Positions 36,284-48,402 of a stretch of DNA of 64,000 bases are shown piece by piece (the first letter of the stretch is position 1; the number at the start of each line of letters is the position of its first letter). The translations under genes were made by a program, and so were the position numbers. Origin of the DNA: Strigamia acuminata (taxonomy: Eukaryota; Arthropoda; Chilopoda; Geophilomorpha; Linotaeniidae); NCBI GenBank assembly GCA_949358305.1, contig OX442317.1, positions 7,382,186-7,446,185 on the forward strand, in the 5' to 3' direction. Under the pieces are notes generated by a model. The model was not told the origin of the DNA. It was given only the letters and a program-made list of their open reading frames with translations, and searched no databases.

Positions 36284-37251
36284 AAATGTATTAATTATTT
36301 GAAAAAAATGTACAAATGTACAAATTTCAAAAGTATCTGATTTTTATGTTGTTTTAATAATTTTTTTAAATTGTCTAGAGACTTTGTGAACTCTATATTG
36401 TTACTACTTTAAATTCTTCAATGCAGGCAACTTCAATTAGTTGTATAGCTTTGTAGTTCATCTTAGTTTGGTAACAGTTAAAAAAGTGTTCCAAACATTA
36501 AGTCTTTAATCTCTTGAGTGTTAAATCTCTTGCACGTGTCATGGAATCCAGAGACCAATTTGGAACGATCACACAGTATTGATGATTTTAACATCGCAAG
36601 AGGAAACTACGTACTCGGTTATTCGATCAGCTGCAATTATCAAATAGTTGGTGGGGCAAACCAACTCCTGCTAAAGTGGTCGAGGCCGTGCAGTTGACCG
36701 CACTTTGCAGAGTGTCATTGAATCTCAATGGTGGACATAAAGGGAAATAAATTTGTACATTACGCAAACAAACGCACGCATTTTTTTAATTCGCTACTTT
36801 TTCTTTTACTTAGCGTTGATAAAAAGACGGTGAAAACAAGACTGGAATGTTAGTGATGAGCAAGGAAGTGTTGGTTTAGTGAAGGTAAGAAGTAAAGTAA
36901 TTGCAAAGAGCTTATTAAAAATTCATGACTGATGCGAAAGCAGTTTTCCACGCAGTTTGTAATTGGTTAACAAGGTAATTTTTTGCAATATGCGTGTGTC
37001 GAAAGGTATGTACCACATTGGAAATTACCTCTTTAAGTTTCACTTTGTTTGCCAATTATGCCTGTCTAAAACCTACCCTGAATAGAATTTTTAAGCACAA
37101 AAGAAAAGCTCAGAGTTATTAATTACTTTCTTTCTCGGATTTGAGTTGAAGGATCTGACAAAAAAAAGAAAAGAAAAGAGGAAACAGATGACGACATATG
37201 TACGGCTTATATTATGTGAAAAGAGACTTATAATCGATTTGAAGTGTTTGA
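36284..37251. other. Non-coding stretch
   Basis: Nothing firmly identified. A donor-like GAAG|GTAAGAAG at about 36,883 on + has no clear exon upstream. Confidence 0.4.
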
Positions 37252-37509
37252 ATGCAATCTAAGTCGGAGGAGGCACGTGTCAAGCTCATGTCAAGACTCG
37301 GCGAGATTAAGTTTGCCCAGCAGGAGTTTCTGTCGTATTTTAATGTAGAGCAAGACTGGGTTGTCCAGCTGAGCGTCGTCTTGAAGGAAATTGATCTGCA
37401 GAACCCCCAGAGCAAAATTGACTCCTTAGTTCTTGCGCAGTGGGGTTTTGATTTTTTTTCTCTTGCGGTTGTTATTGAAATTATCGCTAGGAAAAAATTC
37501 ACTCGCTGA
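37252..37509 (+). CDS. Small ORF or exon, unrecognised
   Basis: An ATG immediately after an in-frame TGA opens 85 codons in a GC-richer pocket. The N-terminal half, MQSKSEEARVKLMSRLGEIK, followed by FAQQEFLSYFNVEQDWVVQL and SVVLKEIDLQNPQSKIDSLV, has the mix of charged and hydrophobic residues expected of real protein. The C-terminal part (FFSLAVVIEIIARKKFTR) is hydrophobic then basic and may be intron read-through. No downstream donor was clear. A 105-codon frame on the opposite strand overlaps it but is less protein-like. No family was recognised. Confidence 0.35.
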   Translation: MQSKSEEARVKLMSRLGEIKFAQQEFLSYFNVEQDWVVQLSVVLKEIDLQNPQSKIDSLVLAQWGFDFFSLAVVIEIIARKKFTR

Positions 37510-37598
37510 AGTTTTAATTTTAATAACATTATCGGAAATCTGAGAAATCGCTTTAAAAACGGTTTTTATGCTAACACTTGTGGTTCTTGGCAAACAAC

Positions 37599-37600
<2 letters not shown>

Positions 37601-37675
<75 letters not shown>
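37601..37675. repeat. (TTA)25 microsatellite
   Basis: About 25 uninterrupted TTA units. Its translation produces a spurious poly-leucine frame. Confidence 0.97.
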
Positions 37676-37680
<5 letters not shown>

Positions 37681-38469
37681 ATTTTTTAAATATAAAATAC
37701 TAGATTTTTATGGGAGGAGCGTTAAATTCCCCGTGCTTAATCAATGTATGGCAGGAAAGTTAACGGGCAGCCAGTGCCCACAAATAATTACAAGTGGTTA
37801 GGATTTCTGCTAATGCATTTTCTCATTAAGTGATGACGAATAATGTGCTAGGTTCGTCTTGAATTGTGTTTACTGCTTGTTGGGCTAGCTGAGGGTTATT
37901 GCGCAGGAGTTTTAACTGGAAAATATAGCATGGGCGATAAAATATCAATATACGAAACCTGTGTAGATTTTTTATTTTTTATTTTTTGATTAAATGCGAT
38001 GAAGCACATGCAAATTTGATTCAAATCCGCCGAGTATACTCCCCTAGATATAAACAGGTAAGGAGGGAGTGGTGTTGTATAAAGCGATAAGACTGGTTTC
38101 AAACTTTCATCTGCATGCCATTGATCTGAGCTGCTCTCGTTTTCCAAGTTTAGATCCAACATTTGTTTTCCTAATGAGATGCTAATTATGTCCTAAATGA
38201 TGGCCGATCAAGTCGAAAGATTTGGATTTGAGTTTAATTATAAACTTCCCTTTTTTCAAATGATTCAGAAATTTGATTGTACTTGTAGGTAAATTTAAGT
38301 TGTAGTTCGCATCTGTAAACAGTGAGTTTCTCATTGTACAAGTAGAAGTTTCAGGTTTCAAAAGATAAAAAAATAATTTGAGTTAATTTTATTTATTTTA
38401 AATCGTGTTTTTAATTTGTCATTTAGTCTTTTAATGAAAACATCAAAAGTGATACGCATATGAAATAGA
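37676..38469. other. Non-coding stretch
   Basis: Nothing identified; AT-rich single-copy-looking sequence. Confidence 0.5.
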
Positions 38470-38594
38470 AAGAGTCGCCCTTGGATTGTAGCCGCCCTCA
38501 AATAGTAGCCGTAGCTGAGACACCAAGAATACCGTATTTTTGTTGATAAAAATGGCAGTTTTGAATAAGAGCTCTTAATCGATAAAATACTGTA
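38470..38594. mobile_element. Tc1/mariner-like MITE, family B, copy 2
   Basis: Reverse-orientation relative of 4,500-4,745. It shares TTTTATCGATTAAGAGC, CTTATTCAAAACTG, ATACGGTATTCTTGGTGTCT and GAGGGCG words. The middle of the element is deleted and the CTACTATTTGAGGGCGGCTA part is duplicated at the far end. Confidence 0.6.
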
Positions 38595-40157
38595 GTTGAT
38601 GTTTCTACTTGACCTGCTTTTGCAATTGGTAGGTTTTAAATTGTGCAATTGGTTAAGTACTAAATTTAAATTGATTTCTTGTGGATAACATTTAGTTAAC
38701 TGAAGTAGTTAATTTATTTTTTGTCTCACAATAGTGCTCTCTTTGGTTTGTTGTTTAGATCGCTCGGTGTGTCTAATTAAAGTAATTACGCATTCTCAAG
38801 TTGTTCCATTGCTATTGGGCATTTTAAGTTTGAAGCTTTGAAATCAATTTGGATTAGACGAGCAGGTGTAGTGATGGCTGAAGAGAGAAGGAAAAATATA
38901 AAAAAAAAAATAATAATAAGAGATGGAATTGAGATGTTTAAAATTCCAACAACGTATTAGAGTATGTACAGGTGGTGCTAAGAAAATCTTTGGTGTCGTT
39001 TGAAAATCCATTCACATACGATTTTTAGCCGACATCGTGGTGATGCGATAGAATTAGTAGCAAATGAGGTAATTAATTTTTATGGTGTCTGATTCTTTCG
39101 TATTCGGTTTGAGAAACCGGTTCTGACTGCACAAGAGTGGTCATTGAATCATTGTAATTAGCGAGAAGAAATTACTTTTCCTTCTTTTTAATGTTTAGCG
39201 TGTAATATCACGTATTTCAACGCTTGATTAGCACATCTAATTAAGTAATTTCTGTTTGTTGAGTAAACAAGAGATTTTCATTCGCTACTAATGTGTCTTC
39301 CAAGTTATTTATGTCTGTTTAATTTTTGTCGTCATTAGTTGTAGTGCAAATTTGTTGACTTCATAACAATTCAAGTGCCATGTGTTTTTGAGTGCGCGGA
39401 TTGGTTGAGAACGTGGTAATGGATGATTCTCAGCACTCATGTGTGGTGAAAGAAACACTTGATACGTAATAGATGTGAAAGGTTTTTGTTATTTTGTTTT
39501 TTTTAATTGGTTGCATCTGTTTTGCAAATGCGTCTTGCATAAAAAAAGCTGCCTTTGATTATTTGCTCATTACGATATGCCATAATTGCACTTTTTAAGG
39601 GCTATTGTGCAGTAAAGAATAAAGTTCTTAGATAAGCAATGAATTTTTTAAACTATTTATTTTTTAGAGGGATATGTGCAAAGCGAAAGACGGTTTATAC
39701 ATATCAAAAGGGACTAGAAAAGCATCTCTACTCTAATCAACGTGCTTAGTGCAGGTAATAAAGGCTAATGAAAGTTTGCAGCGTTTCACGTCTTACCCCT
39801 AGGCTCAAGTTTTCTACTAATGATTCTCACCATGGCTGGTGAATACGTTCCGTTCAGGTTTGTGTGTAATTAAGAATTTGTAGTAGGCCTACAGTGCTTG
39901 GCCAGGATTTGTTACGTGGATTATGTTAATATTCGTAGGAATTGAAGAAAAGCAGCTGAGGATTTTTAATGTACAGTATTGTTAGTAAATATTTTAAACA
40001 TGCAAGTGCTAAATCATTTTAATAACTGATAAATTTACTTAGAAATTGATCTACGGCAGAAGCGGATTGTTGTTTTGGGCAGAGCCAGTTGTTTTCAAAA
40101 ATTAGCACCATCAGATTTATTATTGTGACCCTCAGACACCCGACGATTGCCCACCTA
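38595..40157. other. Non-coding stretch
   Basis: Nothing identified; T and G rich on + in places. Confidence 0.5.
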
Positions 40158-40258
40158 AAGGCTAGTTTATAATGCTGCGAATTGTTGTTCACGATCCCAG
40201 AAACTTCCTGCAACAATTAAATTTCGCTAGTCGCTTTGCAGCATTGTAAACCAGTCTA
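40158..40258. mobile_element. Short MITE
   Basis: GGCTAGTTTATAATGCTGCG at the left and TTTGCAGCATTGTAAACCAG at the right are inverted copies, bounding about 100 bp. No coding capacity. Confidence 0.6.
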
Positions 40259-40348
40259 ACGCAAGAGGGCACCAGGAATAACGAGATGCTAATCCTAACG
40301 AAATTCGATTGTAAGCTTTAATAATAAGGTCAGTCTTACTCGTAACTA

Positions 40349-40816
40349 GAGAGTTTGCGGCAGGTACTTTTCTCTTATAAAAACTCCCGTTAAGCCTATA
40401 AGTACAGTGGAAAACTTATAACTCTACCGGAGCTTACACTATTTCTGAAAATAGCGTAGCCAATCCGTTAGTTTTCCACTATTTACGTCACTAACTAAAA
40501 ATCTGGGTTAGCATTGACCTGTTTCACCGCCATTTTGAATTCTCCGGACAGTTTATCTAATTGTTTGTGCTTTAAATTCTTGTAAATTCACAATAATAAA
40601 GTTGCAGCATTGTATTGCAACAGTTAAAAACACGAATTCTCTCTTTTTATGCGAATGAGACATTACTAGTTTTGTTAATCACGTGACATGTATAAGGTTA
40701 ACTCCAATTTTATAACGATAACTTCAAACTTCAACCGCAACCCACTTTTACTTTACACTAAATATAGTGTAAAAAATGTCATAATTGTAAGGGAAAAGTA
40801 CCTGCCGCAAACTCTC
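40349..40816. mobile_element. Complete MITE, family A
   Basis: A perfect terminal inverted repeat of at least 24 bp starts GAGAGTTTGCGGCAGGTACT. It is flanked by TA on both sides (40,347-40,348 and 40,817-40,818), fitting a TA target duplication. The interior includes AATAGCGTAGCCAATCCG, matched in reverse in the truncated copy at 1-204. It is 468 bp long and has no transposase. Confidence 0.85.
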
Positions 40817-41583
40817 TATTGACTCTCAATGATATTTTTAATTTTTTAATACTCAAATCTAAAGGCATATTATACTTTTTATGCTTCCAAACGTAATACA
40901 ATATTGATCATTTCTGATTTATCTAATCGTATGTTATGTTAAATTAATATTTATATAGATTTGCTAAGCTTTAGCAGTTTTATCACATTTCGATTTCTAA
41001 GTTTTGAAGGTATCGTGGCTCCATCTATCGCGTTAAAAGTAAACTTTATTTCAAGTTGGCTTGAAAAAAACCGTAACCAAGCAAAAAACCGAAATAACAA
41101 AAACCATGGTTGAGTCATTTATGCCGGGTTTTCGTGTTTACAGCCAAATTACAGCCATTTTTGGCTGCCACGTAAGCTAGTAGTTTTACACATGGGCGAG
41201 ATTGGCGCCACCATTCACAGCTCTTTTCCCATTCAGCCAATCCTGTCGCTCCATCTGTTTAACAAACAGACGGCGCGAAATTCAATTTAACCATTTGGTC
41301 TTTGTGGATTTGTTTTCTCGCCAAACTGATAAAAATAAACCAATCACAATATAAAAATAACGATGATTTATGTAGTTGTCGTTTCATTTAATTTGAACAG
41401 TTTTCAGAGATACGAATTTTCGAACGTGTGGAACTGGTCGAGAATTGTTAAATGAAAATAACCTACAAATGGAAATTTAGATTCAGTAATTGCATTTTAA
41501 ATTAAAAAATGACATTAGGCGCATTTAAAGTTTGTGTTTTTTATTGTTGTTTATTTCGTTCATATAAACGAAATGAACACCAT
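40817..41583. repeat. Outer flank, diverged relative of the palindrome arm
   Basis: The stretch at about 41,060-41,190 (words AACAAAAACCATGG, TTATGCCGGGTTTT, AATTACAGCCATTTTTGGCT) resembles 41,890-42,030 inside the left arm (AAAAACCATCACC, TTATGCCGGGTTTT, AACCAAATTCAAAATGGCT). TAGGCGCATT at 41,516 is mirrored by AATGCGCCTA at 55,496-55,505 outside the right arm. Older, diverged copies of the same sequence therefore extend beyond the identical arms. Confidence 0.5.
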
Positions 41584-43029
41584 AGATGTATATTTTAAGC
41601 TGGTTACTAGCACCATCTAAGGACGACCAGTTTGACTAAAATAATATCTGAGGAAGAACGTTTTCTGCTGGCACCATCTGAGGGGAAGTAAGTTGAAGTA
41701 AGACGCTTTTCTTATATTTTAAAATTTAAAAGCATTCATTTTAGGCTTATTTAAAGTTCATCCAGAGAGTCCAAAAATGTGCTGAAATTTAGGGTTTCGG
41801 ATGGTAGGTGAGTATGGATGGAGGTGAGTAAATATTATATCTCATTAGATGTGTTCAAAGTTTCGGTTTTTAACGTTTATGGAGTTCTATAAACAGAATA
41901 GACAAAAAAATAACCAAAAACCATCACCAAAAACTGCAAAAACAAAATCTAGGCTGGAGTGGTTTTTAAAACCTGGTTTATGCCGGGTTTTAGTTTTTAC
42001 AACCAAATTCAAAATGGCTGTCACAAATGTTAGATCAGGCCAGGCGTCAGATTTTTAAGTGTCATAAATCCTTTCAAGCGAAGCATCCACCTCCCAAAAC
42101 GTGAGTAAATATATAATTGTGTTCAAATAAGGGAGCCACAACCACAATTCATAGGTTGAATGAAAAAAAGATGAATTTTTATGGGCCATTTACTCGCAAG
42201 ACCGAGACGCATAAATGGCACTAGAAACGGGCCCAAATACGAAATTGCCTCGCACACATTCACAGTTATGTGTGTTTTTTGCATTCTGCATGGTCATTTA
42301 TATAAATTTCATAAAGGGTGAAAACAGCTATTTTTTTACGGCAAATGTTGGCGAATGATGACAAAAGACATTAAATGTCGTTAAGATTTCGTGCACAAAT
42401 TTGCTGGGCTCTTTTACCTGCATCTATCCCCTGTCCAGGACTATTTCCGGTGAAAATAATTCGTTTTCATATTTTGAAGAATTTTTGTTGAATTTGAATT
42501 TTTTAATTTATTACCAACAACTCCGTATCGTCAACATTGTGCACAAACTTAAACACTGAAGGCAGCTGTTTATATTCTAATGTCGCATTAAAATAGGTTT
42601 TAGATGCACGGGCAGAGGATGATTTGAAATCACAATATTAATTAATCTCATTCGGACGCAACAACTTGCGACCAAGTTGTGTAAATACTCCATACAGTTT
42701 CTCTTGATAAATTGATAAATTGAGACCGCATTTGAGACGCCCCAGTCAATTTCCAGAATAAGTATATGCTTTTTTAAAAAACCAAGCAGACTAGCCTACA
42801 GCAAAGTAGGGATGACGAATCCAATGGTGTAATCAAATTTCATGCCAGACATGCAACAATGCACTTTTCATTTGCTAACTCGTTACTGGTAGAGATAGAG
42901 CAAAATTTCCAATTACAAAGTTGTAGAGCACCATCTAATTAGTACTATCCAACTTATCTTAGTCACCTTAAGTTAAATTTTTTCATTTTAAAATGAAAAG
43001 TTACATTACGTGACCAGACGTTGAACCCC

Positions 43030-43048
43030 GCACACACACACACACACA
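43030..43048. repeat. (CA)n microsatellite, mirrored at 53,861-53,879
   Basis: About nine CA units. The mirror arm has the same tract as (GT)n with the same length, showing that even fast-evolving repeats have not diverged between the arms. Confidence 0.9.
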
Positions 43049-43126
43049 AACGTTCAAGTCAAGTTAAATAAAAGCCTTTAAAAAATACAACAAATTGGAC
43101 TGAGTCAATAGAGATTAATCTCCGGA

Positions 43127-43414
43127 TTGTCTACTGCACAAAAATGGCCTTGGACCAATTTTCCGTACAAATTGTTAAAAGTTGGTCATTATTCGGCTAA
43201 AGATGTCCGCATGAACTACTCGAAGAATCACTTTATAAAAGAAATTGAAGAGGAAAACAAACGAATCGCAGGCGGATTTGAGACTACGAAATCTCAAATA
43301 ACAATCGCTCATTGGACGATCAGATCACTTGTTAAATGTACACATTGCGAGACAATGATGAAATTAATAGTCTCAGTTGATGAACTTCTTTCTGAGGTTT
43401 TATTGCTTTATTAG
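43127..43414 (+). other. 95-codon ORF in left arm, mirrored at 53,495-53,782
   Basis: The longest protein-like frame of the arm contains KWPWTNFPYKLLKVGHYSAK, then KDVRMNYSKNHFIKEIEEEN and a TTKSQITIAHWTIRSL segment. It is identical in the opposite arm. No domain was recognised, the start codon is an alternative one and no promoter is seen. It could be a captured exon or a chance frame. Confidence 0.15.
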
Positions 43415-45576
43415 CTTTAATTTTTGTTTTTAATTCTGTACGTATAAAACTTCAGCTGGCAGACGATTGCGGATGTTAATCTTTAATTTTAAATAATAAT
43501 TTGCAGCTTTTGTCAGTAGATGGCGATGGCGCGTCGCCACTTTTCGTTGAGGATAAACGTCAACAGTTGTCAGGGCTAAAAATGCTCGAAAATTCAATTC
43601 AATTCAGATGGAACATATCGTCGCATCTTTTGATGGCGGCCACCATTTTGAAGCAAATCAAGTAAATTCAAATCATTTTATCATAAAATGCAGGATTTTA
43701 CATTGAGAATTTGAACGAGTCATTAGTGGAATTGTTTTGATGATTTCTGTTTTTTTTTTTTTTGCCTTCTTATTTTGACCAATTTTACTTTGCAGCAGTA
43801 AACAAATGTTTTGACAAGATTTGGACCAACTTTAGGCTGATGTCGCAGAGAAAATAAATGGAATTGTAAGGAAATTGCGCGATCCGCCCGGCACTTCCCC
43901 ATTGGTCAAAATCCGAAAGTAATCACGGATTATTTTCGGCATGTAAACACAACTCGAATTATCCACTCGAAATATATCCACCACTCGAATTATTCGGTGC
44001 ATGTAAACGTAGTATTAGATTTCAAATGGCAATAACTAACAAATGTTCTTGTGGCTCTGAAGGTTTGGCTTTGGCCTTTGGACTGCGTGTTCAAATCCGA
44101 GTTAGCACTTTGGTTTTCTCTTTTTCTTTTTTAATTAAAAAAAGAAAAAAAATGGAAAAAAATAAGTGTAAAGCCTGGTTCACACTTGCGGATACGCCGC
44201 GGATACGTTGCAGCCGGGGTTTGCTGCAAATGAGCTGTTATTGGCTGCGGAAAAAAATCGCGTGGAAAACTAGAAATATTTTCTTGTTTTCCGTGCAATT
44301 TTTTCCCGCAAGAGAACTAAATATAAAAGAAATAAATAAAATATATAACTCCTACACGTTTTCCGACAACTTTTTCTCTTGAAAAATTCCATTTTCCGAC
44401 CATATCTCTGCAACCGTAACAGTTAAGCATATGCGTGTGATGTTTAATTGCTTTCTAGCTCATTTCCGATCGATTTAGCTCATTTCTGGCACTTTTTCAA
44501 TTTTGGACCGATTTTTTTCTACGTTTCGGCAGATTCGCGTCGAACATTATGACGTTGTGCTTCGAGTTTGTGGCCTGTTTAATAACTTACATGACTAAAA
44601 ACCATCTCAGGAATTATAGTTACATCGCGCTGAAACAATTGTTGAAGGTAGAAAATGAGTTGTAGTGGAATAATCGATATTTAATTGTTGTTTCTTTATT
44701 TATAGATGACGTTTAATATTGTTTTGATGTAGAGTTATGATTTTGATCTTGCGCAGTCGGCGTGTGGCGCGTTGTTTATGTTGATTTTCTTGTATCAAGT
44801 GGGTTTTATTTGTTTTTTAAAATATTTAGAATTAAGTTTGTTTTGTTGTGTTTGTAGGACCAGTATCAAGAAATCGTGGAAAGCATTTTGAGCAGTCAAG
44901 TGGACCAAGTTTGTTATCAACGATTCGTTTAATGATTTGTTGGTGGGGGTTCAGTTGATTGACGACAGGCAAAACCTAACGAAATTCTGTGAAAATTTTG
45001 AACAGTTTGTTGCTGATGTGAGGGGGTTCTTGTGTGTCAAATGAAATTGTTCGTGAAGTTTATTCGATTAAAACGAAATAATTTTTTTTTATACTTGAGG
45101 GTTGGGTGACATATTTCGAATTACTAAAGCTGCGAAAACTAAAGAAAAAATTCATGAATCGAGAATCATGCATGTTTCTGCCAGAAGTTAGTTTCAGATT
45201 GGAATCGATTAAAGAAGTTAATATTAACGATTCGGACAATTTATAAAAGGAGAGAGTAAGTTTGAAATCACTTGGAACGTAGTTTGCTAAATTTTAATTT
45301 ATCTTTGGTTTGATTTTGATATTTTTGGCTTTTTCTCACTAGCTAGCACTGTGCTGTACGTCGTAGCTTCACTATTCAAAAAGAAGAAAATGGCGATTTT
45401 GCTAGTCAATATAATCTCCATTGGAACCTTGCCTTTAGGTATCGTCCTATTGCTAGTCGTACATCTCTGAAACTCTATTATTAAGTAGTCTTAATGCTAG
45501 TTGTTGTACACCCTTCTGAAACTATCATTAAATATCGTCCTGCAGTAACTGCACATATCGCTGGAACTACACCATT

Positions 45577-45645
45577 AGCAGTGTTGGGCACGGTACGCGG
45601 TACAGTACCGCAGCCTGTACCGCGGTACTTTTTGCAGTCTACGGT
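45577..45645. repeat. GGTACCGCGG-rich self-complementary block
   Basis: CAGTGTTGGGCACGGTACGC is followed by clustered GGTAC and CCGCGGTAC words, repeated in the mirror arm at about 51,264-51,332. The CAGTGTTGGGCAC start resembles a hAT-type terminus. The element itself is not delimited. Confidence 0.35.
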
Positions 45646-45755
45646 AGTACTGCTGATCTTCACAATGTATTTGGGTACGTAAGTACAATTCCAAATTTAA
45701 GAATGTACAACTGAATAAATTAAAACATTCCGCCATTACAATTATTTTTAGAGAA

Positions 45756-47753
45756 ATCACATGCATATGCCTAACTCCTACAGTTGTTGAGATATCTGCA
45801 ATAAACCAAGTTTTCCGACAACTTTTTCTCTTGAAAAAATCCGTTTTTTTACCATAACTCTGCAACCGTAACAGATAGGCATATGCATGTGATATTTATT
45901 CGCTTTTCTAGCTCATTTTCGATCGATTTAGCTCATTTCTGGCACTTTTTCAATTTTGGACCGATTTTGGCCATTTCTCCATAGGTTAGCCTTTGGGTTT
46001 TTGCTAAAATCGGCCAAAATTGAAAAAGTCCAGAAATGAGCTCAATCGATCGGAAATGAGCTAAAAATTTGATTAAATATCACATGCATATGCCTAACTC
46101 CTACAGTTGTTGAGATATCTGCAATAAACCAAGTTTTCCGACAACTTTTTCTCTTGAAAAAATCCGTTTTTTTACCATAACTCTGCAACCGTAACAGATA
46201 GGCATATGCATGTGATATTTATTCGCTTTTCTAGCTCATTTTCGATCGATTTAGCTCATTTCTGGCACTTTTTCAATTTTGGACCGATTTTGGCCATTTC
46301 TCCATAGGTTAGCCTTTGGGTTTTTGCTAAAATCGGCCAAAATTGAAAAAGTCCAGAAATGAGCTCAATCGATCGGAAATGAGCTAAAAATTTGATTAAA
46401 TATCACATGCATATGCCTAACTCCTACAGTTGTTGAGATATCTGCAATAAACCAAGTTTTCCGACAACTTTTTCTCTTGAAAAAATCCGTTTTTTTACCA
46501 TAACTCTGCAACCGTAACAGATAGGCATATGCATGTGATATTTATTCGCTTTTCTAGCTCATTTTCGATCGATTTAGCTCATTTCTGGCACTTTTTCAAT
46601 TTTGGACCGATTTTGGCCATTTCTCCATAGGTTAGCCTTTGGGTTTTTGCTAAAATCGGCCAAAATTGAAAAAGTCCAGAAATGAGCTCAATCGATCGGA
46701 AATGAGCTAAAAATTTGATTAAATATCACATGCATATGCCTAACTCCTACAGTTGTTGAGATATCTGCAATAAACCAAGTTTTCCGACAACTTTTTCTCT
46801 TGAAAAAATCCGTTTTTTTACCATAACTCTGCAACCGTAACAGATAGGCATATGCATGTGATATTTATTCGCTTTTCTAGCTCATTTTCGATCGATTTAG
46901 CTCATTTCTGGCACTTTTTCAATTTTGGACCGATTTTGGCCATTTCTCCATAGGTTAGCCTTTGGGTTTTTGCTAAAATCGGCCAAAATTGAAAAAGTCC
47001 AGAAATGAGCTCAATCGATCGGAAATGAGCTAAAAATTTGATTAAATATCACATGCATATGCCTAACTCCTACAGTTGTTGAGATATCTGCAATAAACCA
47101 AGTTTTCCGACAACTTTTTCTCTTGAAAAAATCCGTTTTTTTACCATAACTCTGCAACCGTAACAGATAGGCATATGCATGTGATATTTATTCGCTTTTC
47201 TAGCTCATTTTCGATCGATTTAGCTCATTTCTGGCACTTTTTCAATTTTGGACCGATTTTGGCCATTTCTCCATAGGTTAGCCTTTGGGTTTTTGTCAAA
47301 ATTGGCAAAAATTGAAAAAGTCCAGAAATGAGCTCAATCGATCGGAAATGAGCTAAAAATTTGATTAAATATCACATGCATATGCCTAACTCCTACAGTT
47401 GTTGAGATATCTGCAATAAACCAAGTTTTCCGACAACTTTTTCTCTTGAAAAAATCCGTTTTTTTACCATAACTCTGCAACCGTAACAGATAGGCATATG
47501 CATGTGATATTTATTCGCTTTTCTAGCTCATTTTCGATCGATTTAGCTCATTTCTGGCACTTTTTCAATTTTGGACCGATTTTGGCCATTTCTCCATAGG
47601 TTAGCCTTTGGGTTTTTGTCAAAATTGGCAAAAATTGAAAAAGTCCAGAAATGAGCTCAATCGATCGGAAATGAGCTAAAAATTTGATTAAATATCACAT
47701 GCATATGCCTAACTCCTACAGTTGTTCAGATATCTGCAATAAACCAAGTTTTG
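45756..47753. repeat. Left 323-bp tandem array, about 6.2 copies
   Basis: ATGCATATGC recurs at 45,761, 46,084, 46,407, 46,730, 47,053, 47,376 and 47,699, exactly 323 bp apart. Each unit contains two opposed half-units: one with ATGAGCTCAATCGATCGG and one with CGATCGATTTAGCTCATTTC. They are joined by CTAAAATCGGCCAAAATTG and CAATTTTGGACCGATTTTGG arms, so each unit can fold on itself. Copies 5 and 6 share a variant (TTTTTGTCAAAATTGGC). The junction at 47,753 is abrupt. Confidence 0.95.
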
Positions 47754-48294
47754 TGAATCGGCCATGACGGAATGAAATCGCGCCTCCATTGTCGAGAATC
47801 ATGAGTCGGAACATGCCCGCACAACCGCCCGAAGAGAGCATGTAAACATGTAAACGTTGCTGTCGATACTTTCTGCTACGTGAGGTAATGAATTGAAGCG
47901 TGTTGTATGTTGTTTCTATCTTAAGTGGTATATATCTCTTTATTTAGCGGTTTCCTGGTCGCTTCGAGGGAGTTAGCAGAACGGAATATAGTTGGGTTGC
48001 ACACTACTTTCATCGATATTTAAGTTAATTTTAAGTTTGATTTTAATTATTTTATATTGTAGAGTCATTCCTGTTTATGCAATTACAATTGGCATTGTTG
48101 CTGGTTTGTTATTTCTTGGGTCTGGACCACGTTGGCTCGAAGTTGTAGAAATGTCTGAACTACGCAAAGAGAATTGGTGGCTTAATCTCACACATTCAAA
48201 CTTGTACTAAATTTGATTAAAATGTATTTTTGTTTTAGTGTCAACTACATTGCTGGTTCTAACTGTAGATTTGTAACTCGTCATTTCTTCTCTC
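47754..48294. other. Palindrome spacer, left part
   Basis: Non-repetitive DNA between the left array and the spacer repeats. No supported gene. Open frames at 47,992-48,401 are hydrophobic and T-rich. Confidence 0.45.
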
Positions 48295-48402
48295 ACTCGT
48301 TTCTCTTCTCTTCTCTCATTCGTTTTGTTTCTCTTCTCTTCTCTTATTCGTTTTGTTTCTATTCTCTTCTCTCATTCATTTCGTTTCTCTTCTTTCTTTG
48401 AG
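48295..48402. repeat. CT-rich minisatellite
   Basis: About three to four imperfect copies of a unit built from TTTCTCTTCTCTTCTC and TCATTCGTTTTG words. Confidence 0.75.

Larger units (their letters stand above)
41584..46998 (+). repeat. Left arm of 13.7-kb inverted repeat
   Basis: This arm is mirrored by 49,911-55,325. Position p pairs with 96,909 minus p along the whole length, so the arms have no net indels over 5,415 bp. Small open frames at 41,849, 43,127, 44,026, 45,481 and 45,575 have identical mirror copies. The outermost bases are AGATGTATATTTTAAGCTGG. The arm includes GCACCATCT words near its tip (41,610, 41,671, 42,929), a CA microsatellite (43,030-43,048), an inserted transposon-like end (43,998-44,015), a GCTTGG-type CACACTTGCGGATACGCC block (about 44,190), and a diverged 323-unit fragment at 44,378-44,520. 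No protein domain was recognised. Confidence 0.95.

Noticed and set aside
37212-37529. 105-codon frame on the - strand
   Set aside because: It overlaps the more protein-like + frame at 37,252 and reads as its shadow.
37568-37801. Open frame with a leucine run
   Set aside because: It is the translation of the (TTA)n microsatellite.
44035-44110. tRNA or tRNA-derived SINE suggested by TGTTCAAATCCG
   Set aside because: The T-arm and acceptor stem cannot be paired and no A box fits, so only the B-box-like word remains.
44026-44382. 118-codon frame in the left arm, mirrored at 52,527-52,883, as a gene
   Set aside because: It runs through a lysine-rich homopolymer region and transposon-like DNA, with no domain or splice support. 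Identity between arms reflects duplication, not selection.
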